From Candidatus Omnitrophota bacterium (GTDB lineage Bacteria; Omnitrophota; Omnitrophia; Omnitrophales; JACROU01): 13,241 nucleotides of DNA. The number at the start of each line of letters is the position of its first letter. The stretch's first letter is position 1. The stretch is from contig JACQQR010000227.1 in assembly GCA_016206875.1 (NCBI GenBank), positions 1-13,241 of the forward strand. The letters are read 5' to 3'. The notes below the pieces were generated by a model. It worked only from the letters and a program-made list of their open reading frames with translations, did not search any database and was not told where the DNA came from. A program made the position numbers and the translations under genes. Of the stretch, positions 5,994-13,241 are shown piece by piece.

Positions 5994-8795
5994 TTAGTTT
6001 GTGGTCCGGGATTTTCCGGCCTCGGGCGGAAAGAAAGAAGAAGAATCTGCGGCATGAGTCAAAATCAACATTTCCCGCACCAGGGGATGAGAATACTGTT
6101 CGCGGGCGAGACATTCCGTAAGCGCCTCCTTCATGTGGCACTTGGCCATGAGAATAATCCCGCTCACAGAGGTCAGCAGTTCGCCCGCAACAATATTTTT
6201 CTTCAAGTAGGCCTGGGCGCGCTCCTCACTCCAGTGAAAATCTTTAATGCCTTTCTCCCGAATACGAGGCAGTGCATCATCTCCATCCAAAAGTGAAAGC
6301 ACCGGATGACGAAGGCGGGGCACCAAAAGATTGTCCAAAAGCTCTAACGCATTGGCGCGCACATAATCACTCGGATGGGAAAATCCCGTGTAGGCGGCGC
6401 GGATATCTTCAGGTTCAGACATCAGGAGAAGAATTAAAAAAATCCTCTGGACAATTTCACTTAATCGATTCTCCTGGGCCAGATAAAAAAGGTCACTTTC
6501 AGCCCGAGCGTGATTGAAACTGATATTTTTTTTCCACAAATAGATGCTCAAAAGGCGCAAAACCTTTCCGTATTCTTTCACTTCCAAATTGATTTCTTTG
6601 AGCAGCGCTGCTTCATCAAATACCAAACCGGGATTTTCTAGCCGGATTTTACTCAGGGCCTCAATGACAAAGTTCTTTTTTTCTCCGTGCAGGACCAAAA
6701 GCGCCCTCTCCAGTATTGTCACGCTGCGCTGGCGCGGAATGGCGGATAGAATTTTTGTTAATTTCTTCACCGCTACTTCAGGAAGTTTTGCCTCCGAAAT
6801 AAATTCTTCCAACACATCCATAAAATCCTGCTCATCCCGTATAAACTCCTCAATTAAACCAAAGGCTTTTTCTCCGTCGCGCGAGTCTAGATATTCGACA
6901 AGCTTTTTACGGATGTGCTCCATTTTTTGGCCTGCATTATTCTTGAGCGGAAATAGAAAATTTTCTACCCAGCGCTGCGGTCCGGCGCCTGTTACGAGCG
7001 AACGGTGAAAGGCCTGCGGAAGTTTTTCATAATCAAAAGTCTCATCGAATAGAACCAATAGAAGAAATGCGGCCCGCTGAATATCCGGATGCCGGCTGGT
7101 TAAATAGATTCTCATGGAAGCAATGTCCTCTCTCCCTCGAAAGGAGGCAATAAAGCCGGCATAATCTGCTATTGAATCCAATCCGGTGCGTCCTAAAATT
7201 TTATGCAGCTCTTCATAAAGTTTGGTTTCCAAAATTTCAGACGGGCCTTCATGAAACGGGTCCTCATAAAAAGTTTTGATTTTCTCCCGTAATTCACCCG
7301 GTGTATTATGCGGATAGTTTTTTAATAAATAATCCGTACCCGGCAAATGTGTTATGTTTAACGTTTTCGAAGCCAGGTACTTATGTTGCAGGGTGTTGCC
7401 CGAAAGGGCATCAATGGCCGAATAAAATAATGAGTCATCGCTGGATTGGATAGAAAGAGATTTAACAACTCCTTTCTCCTGCATAATCAAACTGCGTAAC
7501 TCGCCCAAATAACTGCTTTTCATTACAAAAGCCGCCAGAACCCATACCCCAATTAAAATCAACGTTAACACGCTTACACTATTCATGTTTAAGACCAAAA
7601 CATGAGTCATAAATAAAATCAACACGCTCCCCAGGCCTTTGGCCGTCCGGTAGCCCACCATGTCAATAAAAGGTTTTACACGGTAGCGAATTTCCCGGGC
7701 TATAGGCACATAAAGCACTTCTTTACTGGCCTGATTCAGTGAATAATTCATGCTTCCGTCATACATCATGGTACACACCGCGGACCATATAGCCGGGTTG
7801 AGCAAAATAGCCATATTCCCAAACAGAAGCCCCACAGGCAAAATCAAGAGGGCCACACGTATTCCCAAATGGCGCAATACACGGCTGGTAAGAAAAAATT
7901 GAATCGCAAAAGACACGGTATTGAGCATGCCCCAAAACCAGCCAAAAAATGCCGTCTTTTTATCAATCCCGATAAAGGAACCCTGCACAATCCCGTTGAA
8001 TTGATACTCGACCAACGTAGACACGAGTTTGGCCAGGCACACCATAGTCAAAAGAAGCAGCAGGTATTTTGAGCGCCAAATATTTTTTAATGCTTCCCGG
8101 CTGCCGCCCGGTTTTGGCTTTTCTTCCACTTCAACTATGGGGATGGGCTCTTCAGATTCTTCGCGAATTTTTACCGAATGCTTGTAAGAAAATGTGTGCT
8201 CCCAAATCCATTGAATCAGCACCGCGGAAATAATCAAAATGAAGGCCGCAATGATGAGAAGATTGACCGTGCCCAGGACGCCCACCAGCAGACCCGTGAT
8301 ATACCCGCCGCACATCCCCCCTAAAATACCGCCGCTTCCGATAAACCCGAACAAACGTTTGGCCTCGCGCGGGTTAAAAATATCGTTGGCCAAAGTCCAA
8401 AATTGGGTAGCGCTCATGATCGAAAAAATAGATACCCAAATATAAAAAACAAAAGGAAGGCCGGGGATATCTTTCCCCAATAACCACCAAAAAACAAAAA
8501 TATTTGAAACAAAAAAAAGAACAAGCCCAATCAAAAGAATATTTTTCTTTACCCATCCGGCAGCTTTCACATATAGCGTAACCACGCCCACCATAATGAG
8601 CACGGTGCTAATCCAAACATAGGGAAGATTTTCAAAACCTGATTTCTCGAGAAAAATAGAATTTCGAACGGGCTTTAGAATGTACAGGCAGGTAATCGTA
8701 ATGAAAAAATAAAAAAACATGAGAAGCGTTTTGGGCCACTCATCTTTTCGAATTTTGACAATGGGCTGAACGACAAGGGTTATGAAGTCAAGCAT
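5994..8795 (-). CDS. ATP/ADP-translocase-family (TLC/NTT-like) membrane protein with helical-repeat C-terminal domain
   Basis: A 933-residue inner-membrane protein, almost twice the usual nucleotide-translocase length of about 500. Residues 20-430 hold about a dozen membrane segments. Family motifs include YILKPVRNSIFL (38-49), NDIFNPREAKRLFGFIGSGG (137-156) and the stretch NQASKEVLYVPIAREIRYR (354-372) before KPFIDMVGYR (374-383). A charged cytoplasmic loop (about 205-240) separates the two halves. Residues 440-933 are soluble, leucine-rich helical pairs resembling HEAT repeats, for example HPDIQRAAFLLLVLF and HPSDYVRANALELL. I see no cyclic-nucleotide domain. Classical NTT proteins exchange ATP for ADP in intracellular bacteria; the substrate in this family branch is unproven. 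Just upstream (102 bp) is the secreted kinase-like gene; fabI follows 13 bp downstream. The ribosome site is weak (AGAGG, 13 bases before ATG). Confidence 0.85.
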   Translation of the reverse strand: MLDFITLVVQPIVKIRKDEWPKTLLMFFYFFITITCLYILKPVRNSIFLEKSGFENLPYVWISTVLIMVGVVTLYVKAAGWVKKNILLIGLVLFFVSNIFVFWWLLGKDIPGLPFVFYIWVSIFSIMSATQFWTLANDIFNPREAKRLFGFIGSGGILGGMCGGYITGLLVGVLGTVNLLIIAAFILIISAVLIQWIWEHTFSYKHSVKIREESEEPIPIVEVEEKPKPGGSREALKNIWRSKYLLLLLTMVCLAKLVSTLVEYQFNGIVQGSFIGIDKKTAFFGWFWGMLNTVSFAIQFFLTSRVLRHLGIRVALLILPVGLLFGNMAILLNPAIWSAVCTMMYDGSMNYSLNQASKEVLYVPIAREIRYRVKPFIDMVGYRTAKGLGSVLILFMTHVLVLNMNSVSVLTLILIGVWVLAAFVMKSSYLGELRSLIMQEKGVVKSLSIQSSDDSLFYSAIDALSGNTLQHKYLASKTLNITHLPGTDYLLKNYPHNTPGELREKIKTFYEDPFHEGPSEILETKLYEELHKILGRTGLDSIADYAGFIASFRGREDIASMRIYLTSRHPDIQRAAFLLLVLFDETFDYEKLPQAFHRSLVTGAGPQRWVENFLFPLKNNAGQKMEHIRKKLVEYLDSRDGEKAFGLIEEFIRDEQDFMDVLEEFISEAKLPEVAVKKLTKILSAIPRQRSVTILERALLVLHGEKKNFVIEALSKIRLENPGLVFDEAALLKEINLEVKEYGKVLRLLSIYLWKKNISFNHARAESDLFYLAQENRLSEIVQRIFLILLLMSEPEDIRAAYTGFSHPSDYVRANALELLDNLLVPRLRHPVLSLLDGDDALPRIREKGIKDFHWSEERAQAYLKKNIVAGELLTSVSGIILMAKCHMKEALTECLAREQYSHPLVREMLILTHAADSSSFFPPEAGKSRTTN

Positions 8796-8811
8796 GGGGT
8801 TATGCGAGCCT

Positions 8812-8829
8812 CTTGGGCCTTAGCCCAAG
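8812..8829. repeat. perfect hairpin just upstream of the translocase-like gene
   Basis: CTTGGGC-CTTA-GCCCAAG, a 7-bp G/C-rich stem with a 4-base loop, lies 17 bases before the ATG at 8795 in the 5' leader. There is no T-tract after it on the minus strand, so it is not a classical terminator of the preceding gene. It could affect translation or mRNA processing between the kinase-like and translocase-like genes. Confidence 0.5.
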
Positions 8830-8851
8830 GATGTTGAAACACGGTCTGCCT

Positions 8852-8867
8852 GCTTTCGCGGGAATGA
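8852..8867 (-). repeat. truncated copy of the TCATTCCCGCGAAAGC repeat
   Basis: The minus strand reads TCATTCCCGCGAAAGC, identical over 16 bases to 3983-3998 inside the MITE-like element. After that the right half of the hairpin is lost (AGGCAG instead of GGGAAT). It looks like a decayed repeat in the gap between the kinase-like and translocase-like genes. Confidence 0.5.
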
Positions 8868-8897
8868 GTGAGGCGGAGAAAAAATACCCCCGACCCC

Positions 8898-10592
8898 TCA
8901 TGCAACTTGGTCTTTGTGCCAGATGCCGGCAAGGGCAAATTCATTTTTTGAGGAATCATAAGCAAGAGTTAAAACTACAGGAGGATTCCATCTATTTGTT
9001 TTGGAATGATATTTCTGAATTCTAAGCTGTATCGGACCGGAAGCCCTAAAAGCGTTCAGAGGTACATGAAGCTCCGACGTGGAGAATTCTTTGAAACCTT
9101 GCAGAGCCACTTCTTTTCCTTTATGTCCGGCATGTGTGATTTCATATCTGTAGCGGGGTGTTTCCTCCGTTACACCGTACAAAAGTTCCAAATCATCAAA
9201 CTCAATGTGTACATTTCCCTGGGCTTTCGGACGAAACACGAATTCGTCCAGAGGTGTCACCTTAGAAAACCATGCTGCCCCGATTAAACGCTGCCTTTCC
9301 ACCAAGACATTGTACAGATACTCTTCGGCTTCCGGCGCGCTATAGGCGCCCGCTTTCATCAGTTGTTTTAATAGCTCGGGACGTATTCTCATCATTATTT
9401 TTGCAGCCCAAAAGGCATCGCCATGTGTCATATCATCAAAGGCGTAGTGAGGAATCTCCGGCTTCCACCGTTGGGCAACAAAATACAAATTGTCAAAATA
9501 TCCGGCTGAAGGATACTCGACCGTATATTCATTTTTCTCCCAGCGTTTGTCCCAGTCTCTCCGTAAAAGTCCCAGTGTTGCCGTCTGCCAAAGTATGGAT
9601 TTGTAATCCAAAAAGAATTCGTGCGTAAAAGTCAAATCTTTCACCCGGTCCCCGGCGCTTCCGAAACTTGAGCCAAAGTCAATAAAGTAGTGCTTGAGAT
9701 ACCCGGCGCCATCTTCTGTTACCCAGGTGGAAAGCGTGTTTCCTTTGCGGATATCATGATTGTTCACCCAGCTGGCAAAAATCGGAAGGGCGCGTATTTC
9801 TCTCATATTTCTGTGGCGAAAAAAGTCTTTGGGATCTTCTTTTCGATAACCGTCTAAACTCATCGGCCCTTTATAAATTCCTTCCACCTTTAAACTGGCC
9901 GAGCAACGGATGAAACCATCTTTTGTTCTATCCACATTCTCGAGGGCTTCAATTACCCGTTCCAATGTTAATTTTTTCTTAAAACCCGATTTACCATAAT
10001 AAGTGGCCCCTTCCCAAACCGTCAAAATTTTTGGATCAAAATAGCAAACCGTATACTGAGGAACATTGAATCCGTACGCGTAGAAGATTCTGCTTACAAT
10101 CGCCTCGGCGCCGGAAGAAAGCTCGGGATATCCGGGCGGATCAAATTTAATCAAATATTCATTGCCTGTAGAATCTTTGATAAAAAATCCGGGTGAAATT
10201 CCTTCAAACTTGCCTTTTGTGATCAGCCAGCTTCCGGCGGTATCGGGACCCGCCGTGCGCTCGGGGCCTTCAATGATTTCCCGCGCGCTCATGTCACGAC
10301 GGCCTATGCGATTGGTGAAAAAGTTGGAGTCAGGCACTTCATCGTAGATATTCACGTCCAAAGCAGGCTGCTTGACGCCAAAAATTTTGCGCAAAGTTCT
10401 GGGGATGTAAAACCATTGCGCGACGCGGTCATAAACGTTTTTATCAAAGAAATCAGCGTACATGCTGGTCTCTTTTTCTTTGATTTCAGCATGACGGGAT
10501 GCTTCGCCCGCCTGAGACCGAGCGGCCTGCTGGGCAAATACGAGGGGAGGACACATCAATGAAATCACCAATGCAAATACAATTTTATTCAT
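8898..10592 (-). CDS. exported protein with atypical kinase-like motifs
   Basis: A 564-residue protein with a clear signal peptide (MNKIVFALVISLMCPPLVFA, cut before QQ at 21). The middle region carries kinase-fold signatures in the right order. YLIKFDPP (146-153) could hold the ATP-binding lysine K149. AEAIVSRIF (162-170) could hold the partner E163. NNHDIRKGN (277-285) resembles the H-D-x-x-K-x-x-N catalytic loop (D280, N285), and HYFIDFGSS (301-309) resembles the metal-binding DFG (D305). Residues 440-564 look like a separate beta-rich domain. I know similar uncharacterised exported proteins from other bacteria but no assayed member. HipA-, PI3K- and CotH/Fam20-like folds are the comparison; which one applies is unresolved, and a pseudokinase is possible. 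The start overlaps the stop of the barrel gene by one base (TGATG), so the two are translationally coupled. Confidence 0.6.
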   Translation of the reverse strand: MNKIVFALVISLMCPPLVFAQQAARSQAGEASRHAEIKEKETSMYADFFDKNVYDRVAQWFYIPRTLRKIFGVKQPALDVNIYDEVPDSNFFTNRIGRRDMSAREIIEGPERTAGPDTAGSWLITKGKFEGISPGFFIKDSTGNEYLIKFDPPGYPELSSGAEAIVSRIFYAYGFNVPQYTVCYFDPKILTVWEGATYYGKSGFKKKLTLERVIEALENVDRTKDGFIRCSASLKVEGIYKGPMSLDGYRKEDPKDFFRHRNMREIRALPIFASWVNNHDIRKGNTLSTWVTEDGAGYLKHYFIDFGSSFGSAGDRVKDLTFTHEFFLDYKSILWQTATLGLLRRDWDKRWEKNEYTVEYPSAGYFDNLYFVAQRWKPEIPHYAFDDMTHGDAFWAAKIMMRIRPELLKQLMKAGAYSAPEAEEYLYNVLVERQRLIGAAWFSKVTPLDEFVFRPKAQGNVHIEFDDLELLYGVTEETPRYRYEITHAGHKGKEVALQGFKEFSTSELHVPLNAFRASGPIQLRIQKYHSKTNRWNPPVVLTLAYDSSKNEFALAGIWHKDQVA

Positions 10593-12028
10593 CAGAAGGG
10601 CGCCTTGTATTTAATATAGTATTCCGTTCCTTCATTGCTATGGGCTAATTCAAAATCAATATTCACGCGATCCCGTATTTTAAAACGGGCAGCTCCGCCA
10701 TAACTAAATCTTGTATTCGAAAATTCAAAATCTCCGCCCTCGCCGTACACAGAACCCATATCGCAAGTGGGAACCAAATCCAGCTTATATTGCTTGAATG
10801 TCCACACATTGTATCGATATTCCAACGTAAGCCACAAAGCGTTTTTGTCAAAAAACCGGTTATATTCAAAACCACGCAGTGTTTGAAATCCACCCAGGCG
10901 TGCCATTTCAAAAAAAGGCACCTTTCCGTTACGGCCCGCCTGTTGATTATTTTCGCCCACTAAACGCACGCCAAGCACGTTTCCCGTTTTGAACACGGGA
11001 AAAAACTGGGCGAATTCATACCGGTATTTCATAAAATCGAACTGGGCAGCACGCACACCCTCGTGATAAAGAACGGTGAATTTTCTAAATCCACCCGTGT
11101 GCGGATCGTCCACGGAATCACGCGTATCGTGCATAAGATTGATCCCGAATGTATTGTATTCCCCGCCCAAGACGCCCGCTAAAGCAGCATTGTCCTTGAA
11201 AAAATTCCGGATATTTGCATTGGCCCCATTGCGGCCGCCGGCGACCCGCGTATCGCGAAACCGGTATTCGGCTTCTACATTCAAACGGCCCAGATTCACA
11301 TGCCCAAATTTAGGCAAATCAAACCATCGTCCCAGACGCGTTTCATAATTCATGGCCTCAAGCCTATAGGTGAAACTTGTGCCGCGGCTTGTGTTGTGCC
11401 CTATACCGAAAAAATTTTCCCGTGTTCGTGTCTCATATTTGAGAAGTTGCGTTGCATAAATTTTTGAGTGAAAAATATTGTCCACGTTGAAACGTACGGC
11501 ATCTTCATAATATCCCCACTGATTCCAGCCTGTCCAACCGGTAAATCCGATATACTCCGCATACGGAGATGCTTGAATCAATTCATGGCGATCCCACAAA
11601 ACATGCCAACCAAAAAGCGGCCTGTCGTGCAATTGCTGCCCGGTAGGATGAAATCCCCATTCATGAATTTTATCCCAAACAAAAAGCACCTTATCGTCCA
11701 AATGCGTTTTCTCAATGTACGTAAGCGCTTTTTCAATGCCGGCTTTGGTTACTGCTAAAGGGACTGCGGGCAAATTTCCAAGTTGCTCCATCACAGAATC
11801 TTTTTCTTTTTCATAAGGGCCCTGTTTTAGACTGCCGGCATATTTGTCATATCCGGGTTGAACGCGGATCAAATCTTGTTTGGATTGCTGTGAACTTTGC
11901 GCCAAGAGGTCTGCGGGGGTCAGAAGAAAGAAAAAGAGAGTAACTGAAAGCAAAGAATGAAGAAATAATCCCATGCGCTTCCACGCATAAAAAGAAGTAC
12001 CTTTAGAGAAGCGGCAGCTTTCAATCAT
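10592..12028 (-). CDS. Omp85/BamA-like outer-membrane beta-barrel protein (D15 surface-antigen type)
   Basis: A 478-residue predicted outer-membrane protein. A hydrophobic export segment spans about 20-43 (LAQ, cut near 44). An N-terminal region to about 175 shows no recognisable POTRA repeats. The rest alternates in beta-strand pattern, with FFGIGHNTSRG (206-216), INLMHDTRDSVDDPHTGG (296-313) and GGFQTLRGFEYNRF (379-392), the last matching the lid-loop RGF/RGY signature of the Omp85 superfamily. The sequence ends in YIKYKAPF with a terminal phenylalanine, the usual barrel insertion signal. The ATG overlaps the phosphatase stop by four bases (ATGA). M19 (11974) would give a more compact signal peptide, so the start is open. 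Possible roles are secretion or insertion of a partner such as the coupled kinase-like protein. Confidence 0.75.
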   Translation of the reverse strand: MIESCRFSKGTSFYAWKRMGLFLHSLLSVTLFFFLLTPADLLAQSSQQSKQDLIRVQPGYDKYAGSLKQGPYEKEKDSVMEQLGNLPAVPLAVTKAGIEKALTYIEKTHLDDKVLFVWDKIHEWGFHPTGQQLHDRPLFGWHVLWDRHELIQASPYAEYIGFTGWTGWNQWGYYEDAVRFNVDNIFHSKIYATQLLKYETRTRENFFGIGHNTSRGTSFTYRLEAMNYETRLGRWFDLPKFGHVNLGRLNVEAEYRFRDTRVAGGRNGANANIRNFFKDNAALAGVLGGEYNTFGINLMHDTRDSVDDPHTGGFRKFTVLYHEGVRAAQFDFMKYRYEFAQFFPVFKTGNVLGVRLVGENNQQAGRNGKVPFFEMARLGGFQTLRGFEYNRFFDKNALWLTLEYRYNVWTFKQYKLDLVPTCDMGSVYGEGGDFEFSNTRFSYGGAARFKIRDRVNIDFELAHSNEGTEYYIKYKAPF

Positions 12029-12768
12029 TCAGAACGGGTCCGGTATAAAAACGGTGAGTAAATAACATGAGTCAAAAACCATTCCTTAAGCCGTGTAAAA
12101 CGGCTCTTAGTATAATCGTTCTTGTAGCCATAGTCTTTAGAAAAATTGTATAAAAACTTTCCGAGATGCGGATACCAAAAACTACGGAACTTGTACTGTC
12201 TCATTTCTTCATAGGCTCGCTCGGGCGGCCATCCATTCACGGCCACCCGGTAACAGGCCCACATTAAACCCGTGCGTTCGGCGCCCCTGCGGCAATGGAA
12301 ATATATGGGCTGATTTTCCGGATTCTTCACAATGCCGATAAATCTTTGCACTGTTTCTCGCGAAGGCTCCCCACGGCCATCCCAGGGAAGGTTTACATAA
12401 TCCATACCCAATGATTCAACCATTTTCCTTTCGTTTTCAACTTTCTTCGGCTCAAACCGAAAATTGAGTACTGTCTTGGCTCCTAATTGTTTGAGCGCTT
12501 CTAAACCTCGAAAGTCGGGCTCCCCGCCGCGATAAATTCCGCTTTCCAATTGACCAAAATTTTTGATCTTTTTTGAAGCATCGGCCAGTAGCAAGGAGGC
12601 CTTCCCTTCCGGCACTTCCGGCAACTCAAGCACGGAACTTTTGATTTCCTCTCTCGCTTGAGTCGCCGGAGGCGCTGGGGACGCTGGGGGCACCTGGATT
12701 AATTCCGCGCGAGCGAATCCGGGCGCAATCAATAACAATAGGAGGACTAGTACCGCCTGACATTTCAT
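12025..12768 (-). CDS. exported dual-specificity/tyrosine-type protein phosphatase
   Basis: A 247-residue protein. The signal peptide MKCQAVLVLLLLLIAPGFARA ends near residue 21, followed by a proline-rich linker (26-54). The catalytic domain (about 65-220) has the cysteine-phosphatase P-loop HCRRGAERTG (158-167), the C-x5-R motif with nucleophile C159 and R165. A candidate general acid, D130, is in PWDGRG (128-133), and YRGGEPDFRGLEALKQLG (79-96) is typical of the bacterial DSP/Siw14-like branch. Substrates of that group range from phosphotyrosine to inositol phosphates. Export places activity in the periplasm or on the cell surface. It begins three bases after the LOG-family stop and overlaps the barrel gene by four bases, so it belongs to one transcript with them. 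Confidence 0.85.
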   Translation of the reverse strand: MKCQAVLVLLLLLIAPGFARAELIQVPPASPAPPATQAREEIKSSVLELPEVPEGKASLLLADASKKIKNFGQLESGIYRGGEPDFRGLEALKQLGAKTVLNFRFEPKKVENERKMVESLGMDYVNLPWDGRGEPSRETVQRFIGIVKNPENQPIYFHCRRGAERTGLMWACYRVAVNGWPPERAYEEMRQYKFRSFWYPHLGKFLYNFSKDYGYKNDYTKSRFTRLKEWFLTHVIYSPFLYRTRSE

Positions 12769-12771
12769 TTT

Positions 12772-13241
12772 TTATACAGCCCCCTCACCTTTAATCTGAC
12801 GTTCACTATGTTCTTTGTAAAATTCCTTGATCTCATCCACGATTTTTTTCGGCTGATCTATCATTGTAAAGATGCTTAGGTCTTTTTCATCAATCAACTT
12901 AGATTTTAACATGCGTTCTCGCATCCAATCAAATAGTCCTTTCCAGTATTCACTGCCTACCATAATGATGGGAAATTGCTTGATGCGCTGCGTTTGAATG
13001 AGGGTTAAGGCTTCAAAAAATTCGTCCAGCGTACCATACCCCCCGGGCATGATAATAAAAGCCGTGGCATGCTTGACGAACATCACCTTGCGGCAGAAAA
13101 AATAGCGAAAGTTAAGAAGCGTGGTTATATATCGATTGGGAAGCTGTTCGTGAGGGAGTTCGATATTCAAGCCAATGGAGTGGCCTTTGCCTTCTTTGGC
13201 GCCATGGTTGGACGCCTCCATAATTCCCGGACCGCCGCCGG
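12772..13241 (-). CDS. LOG-family (TIGR00730) nucleotide hydrolase, 5' end outside the window
   Basis: The frame runs off the right edge. The first visible residues are GGGPGIME (from 13239), the conserved N-terminal-half motif of the family, so the methionine at 13221 is internal and not the start. PGGYGTLDEFFE, the second signature, follows about 60 residues later and carries the catalytic glutamate and arginine-binding region known in LONELY GUY proteins. Family members split nucleoside 5'-monophosphates into a base and ribose 5-phosphate, and are often mis-labelled lysine decarboxylases. The visible part is 156 residues with no sign of a membrane segment. It is the first gene seen of the phosphatase/barrel/kinase-like operon. 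Confidence 0.88.
   Translation of the reverse strand, partial: GGGPGIMEASNHGAKEGKGHSIGLNIELPHEQLPNRYITTLLNFRYFFCRKVMFVKHATAFIIMPGGYGTLDEFFEALTLIQTQRIKQFPIIMVGSEYWKGLFDWMRERMLKSKLIDEKDLSIFTMIDQPKKIVDEIKEFYKEHSERQIKGEGAV

Noticed and set aside
5183..6055. Longer 290-residue FabI start
   Set aside because: The extra 25 residues overlap the translocase reading frame, resemble no FabI N-terminus, and the internal ATG at 5980 has a good ribosome site and restores E. coli numbering of the catalytic residues.
6544..7008. 154-residue open frame on the plus strand
   Set aside because: It lies antisense to the helical-repeat part of the translocase-like gene, is serine/arginine-rich, and has no recognisable motif.
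9272..9628. 118-residue open frame on the plus strand
   Set aside because: It is antisense to the kinase-like gene, with no motif or ribosome site to support it.
12772..13221. LOG-family protein as a complete 149-residue gene starting at 13221
   Set aside because: The frame stays open upstream to the window edge and encodes GGGPGI directly before the methionine, the conserved family motif, so the gene is cut by the window.

Overview
The window (13,241 bp, moderate GC) looks like chromosomal DNA of a free-living diderm (outer-membrane) bacterium. It encodes sigma-54, a predicted outer-membrane beta-barrel protein, four or five proteins with export signals, and a FabI closest in motif to the Firmicute type. 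The mix (COG5368-type glycoamylase, translocase fused to a helical-repeat tail, TCATTCCCGCGAAAGC repeats) recalls uncultivated candidate phyla such as Omnitrophota. That placement is an impression, not a demonstration.

Layout. Positions 1-374 are non-coding: an elaborate inverted-repeat element, then a likely promoter for rpoN (375-1844, +). Everything after rpoN is on the minus strand. A secreted glycoamylase-like/CBM9-like protein (1857-3761) converges on rpoN. A tRNA-Thr(CGT) lies just upstream of it (3820-3891), followed by a 150-bp MITE-like inverted-repeat element (3952-4101). Next come three tiny genes: an LpdD-like protein (4180-4533) translationally coupled to a small exported peptide (4530-4742), then a DUF2934 protein (4904-5092). 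A perfect CRP-type operator (4846-4861) sits in class II geometry before the exported-peptide gene. FabI (5183-5980) follows a 933-residue nucleotide-translocase-like protein with a helical-repeat tail (5994-8795).

The right third is a tight minus-strand operon, read from the right edge: a LOG/TIGR00730 protein (truncated by the window edge), an exported dual-specificity-type phosphatase, an Omp85/BamA-like barrel protein, and an exported protein with kinase-like motifs. Junctions here are 3 bp, a 4-bp overlap and a 1-bp overlap. The translocase-like gene follows 102 bp later.

The most interesting reading is that phosphatase, barrel protein and kinase-like protein form a cell-envelope phosphorylation module, and that the adjacent ATP/ADP-translocase-family protein might supply or recycle nucleotide for it. 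The gene order, export signals and motifs are visible in the sequence. The joint function is inference.
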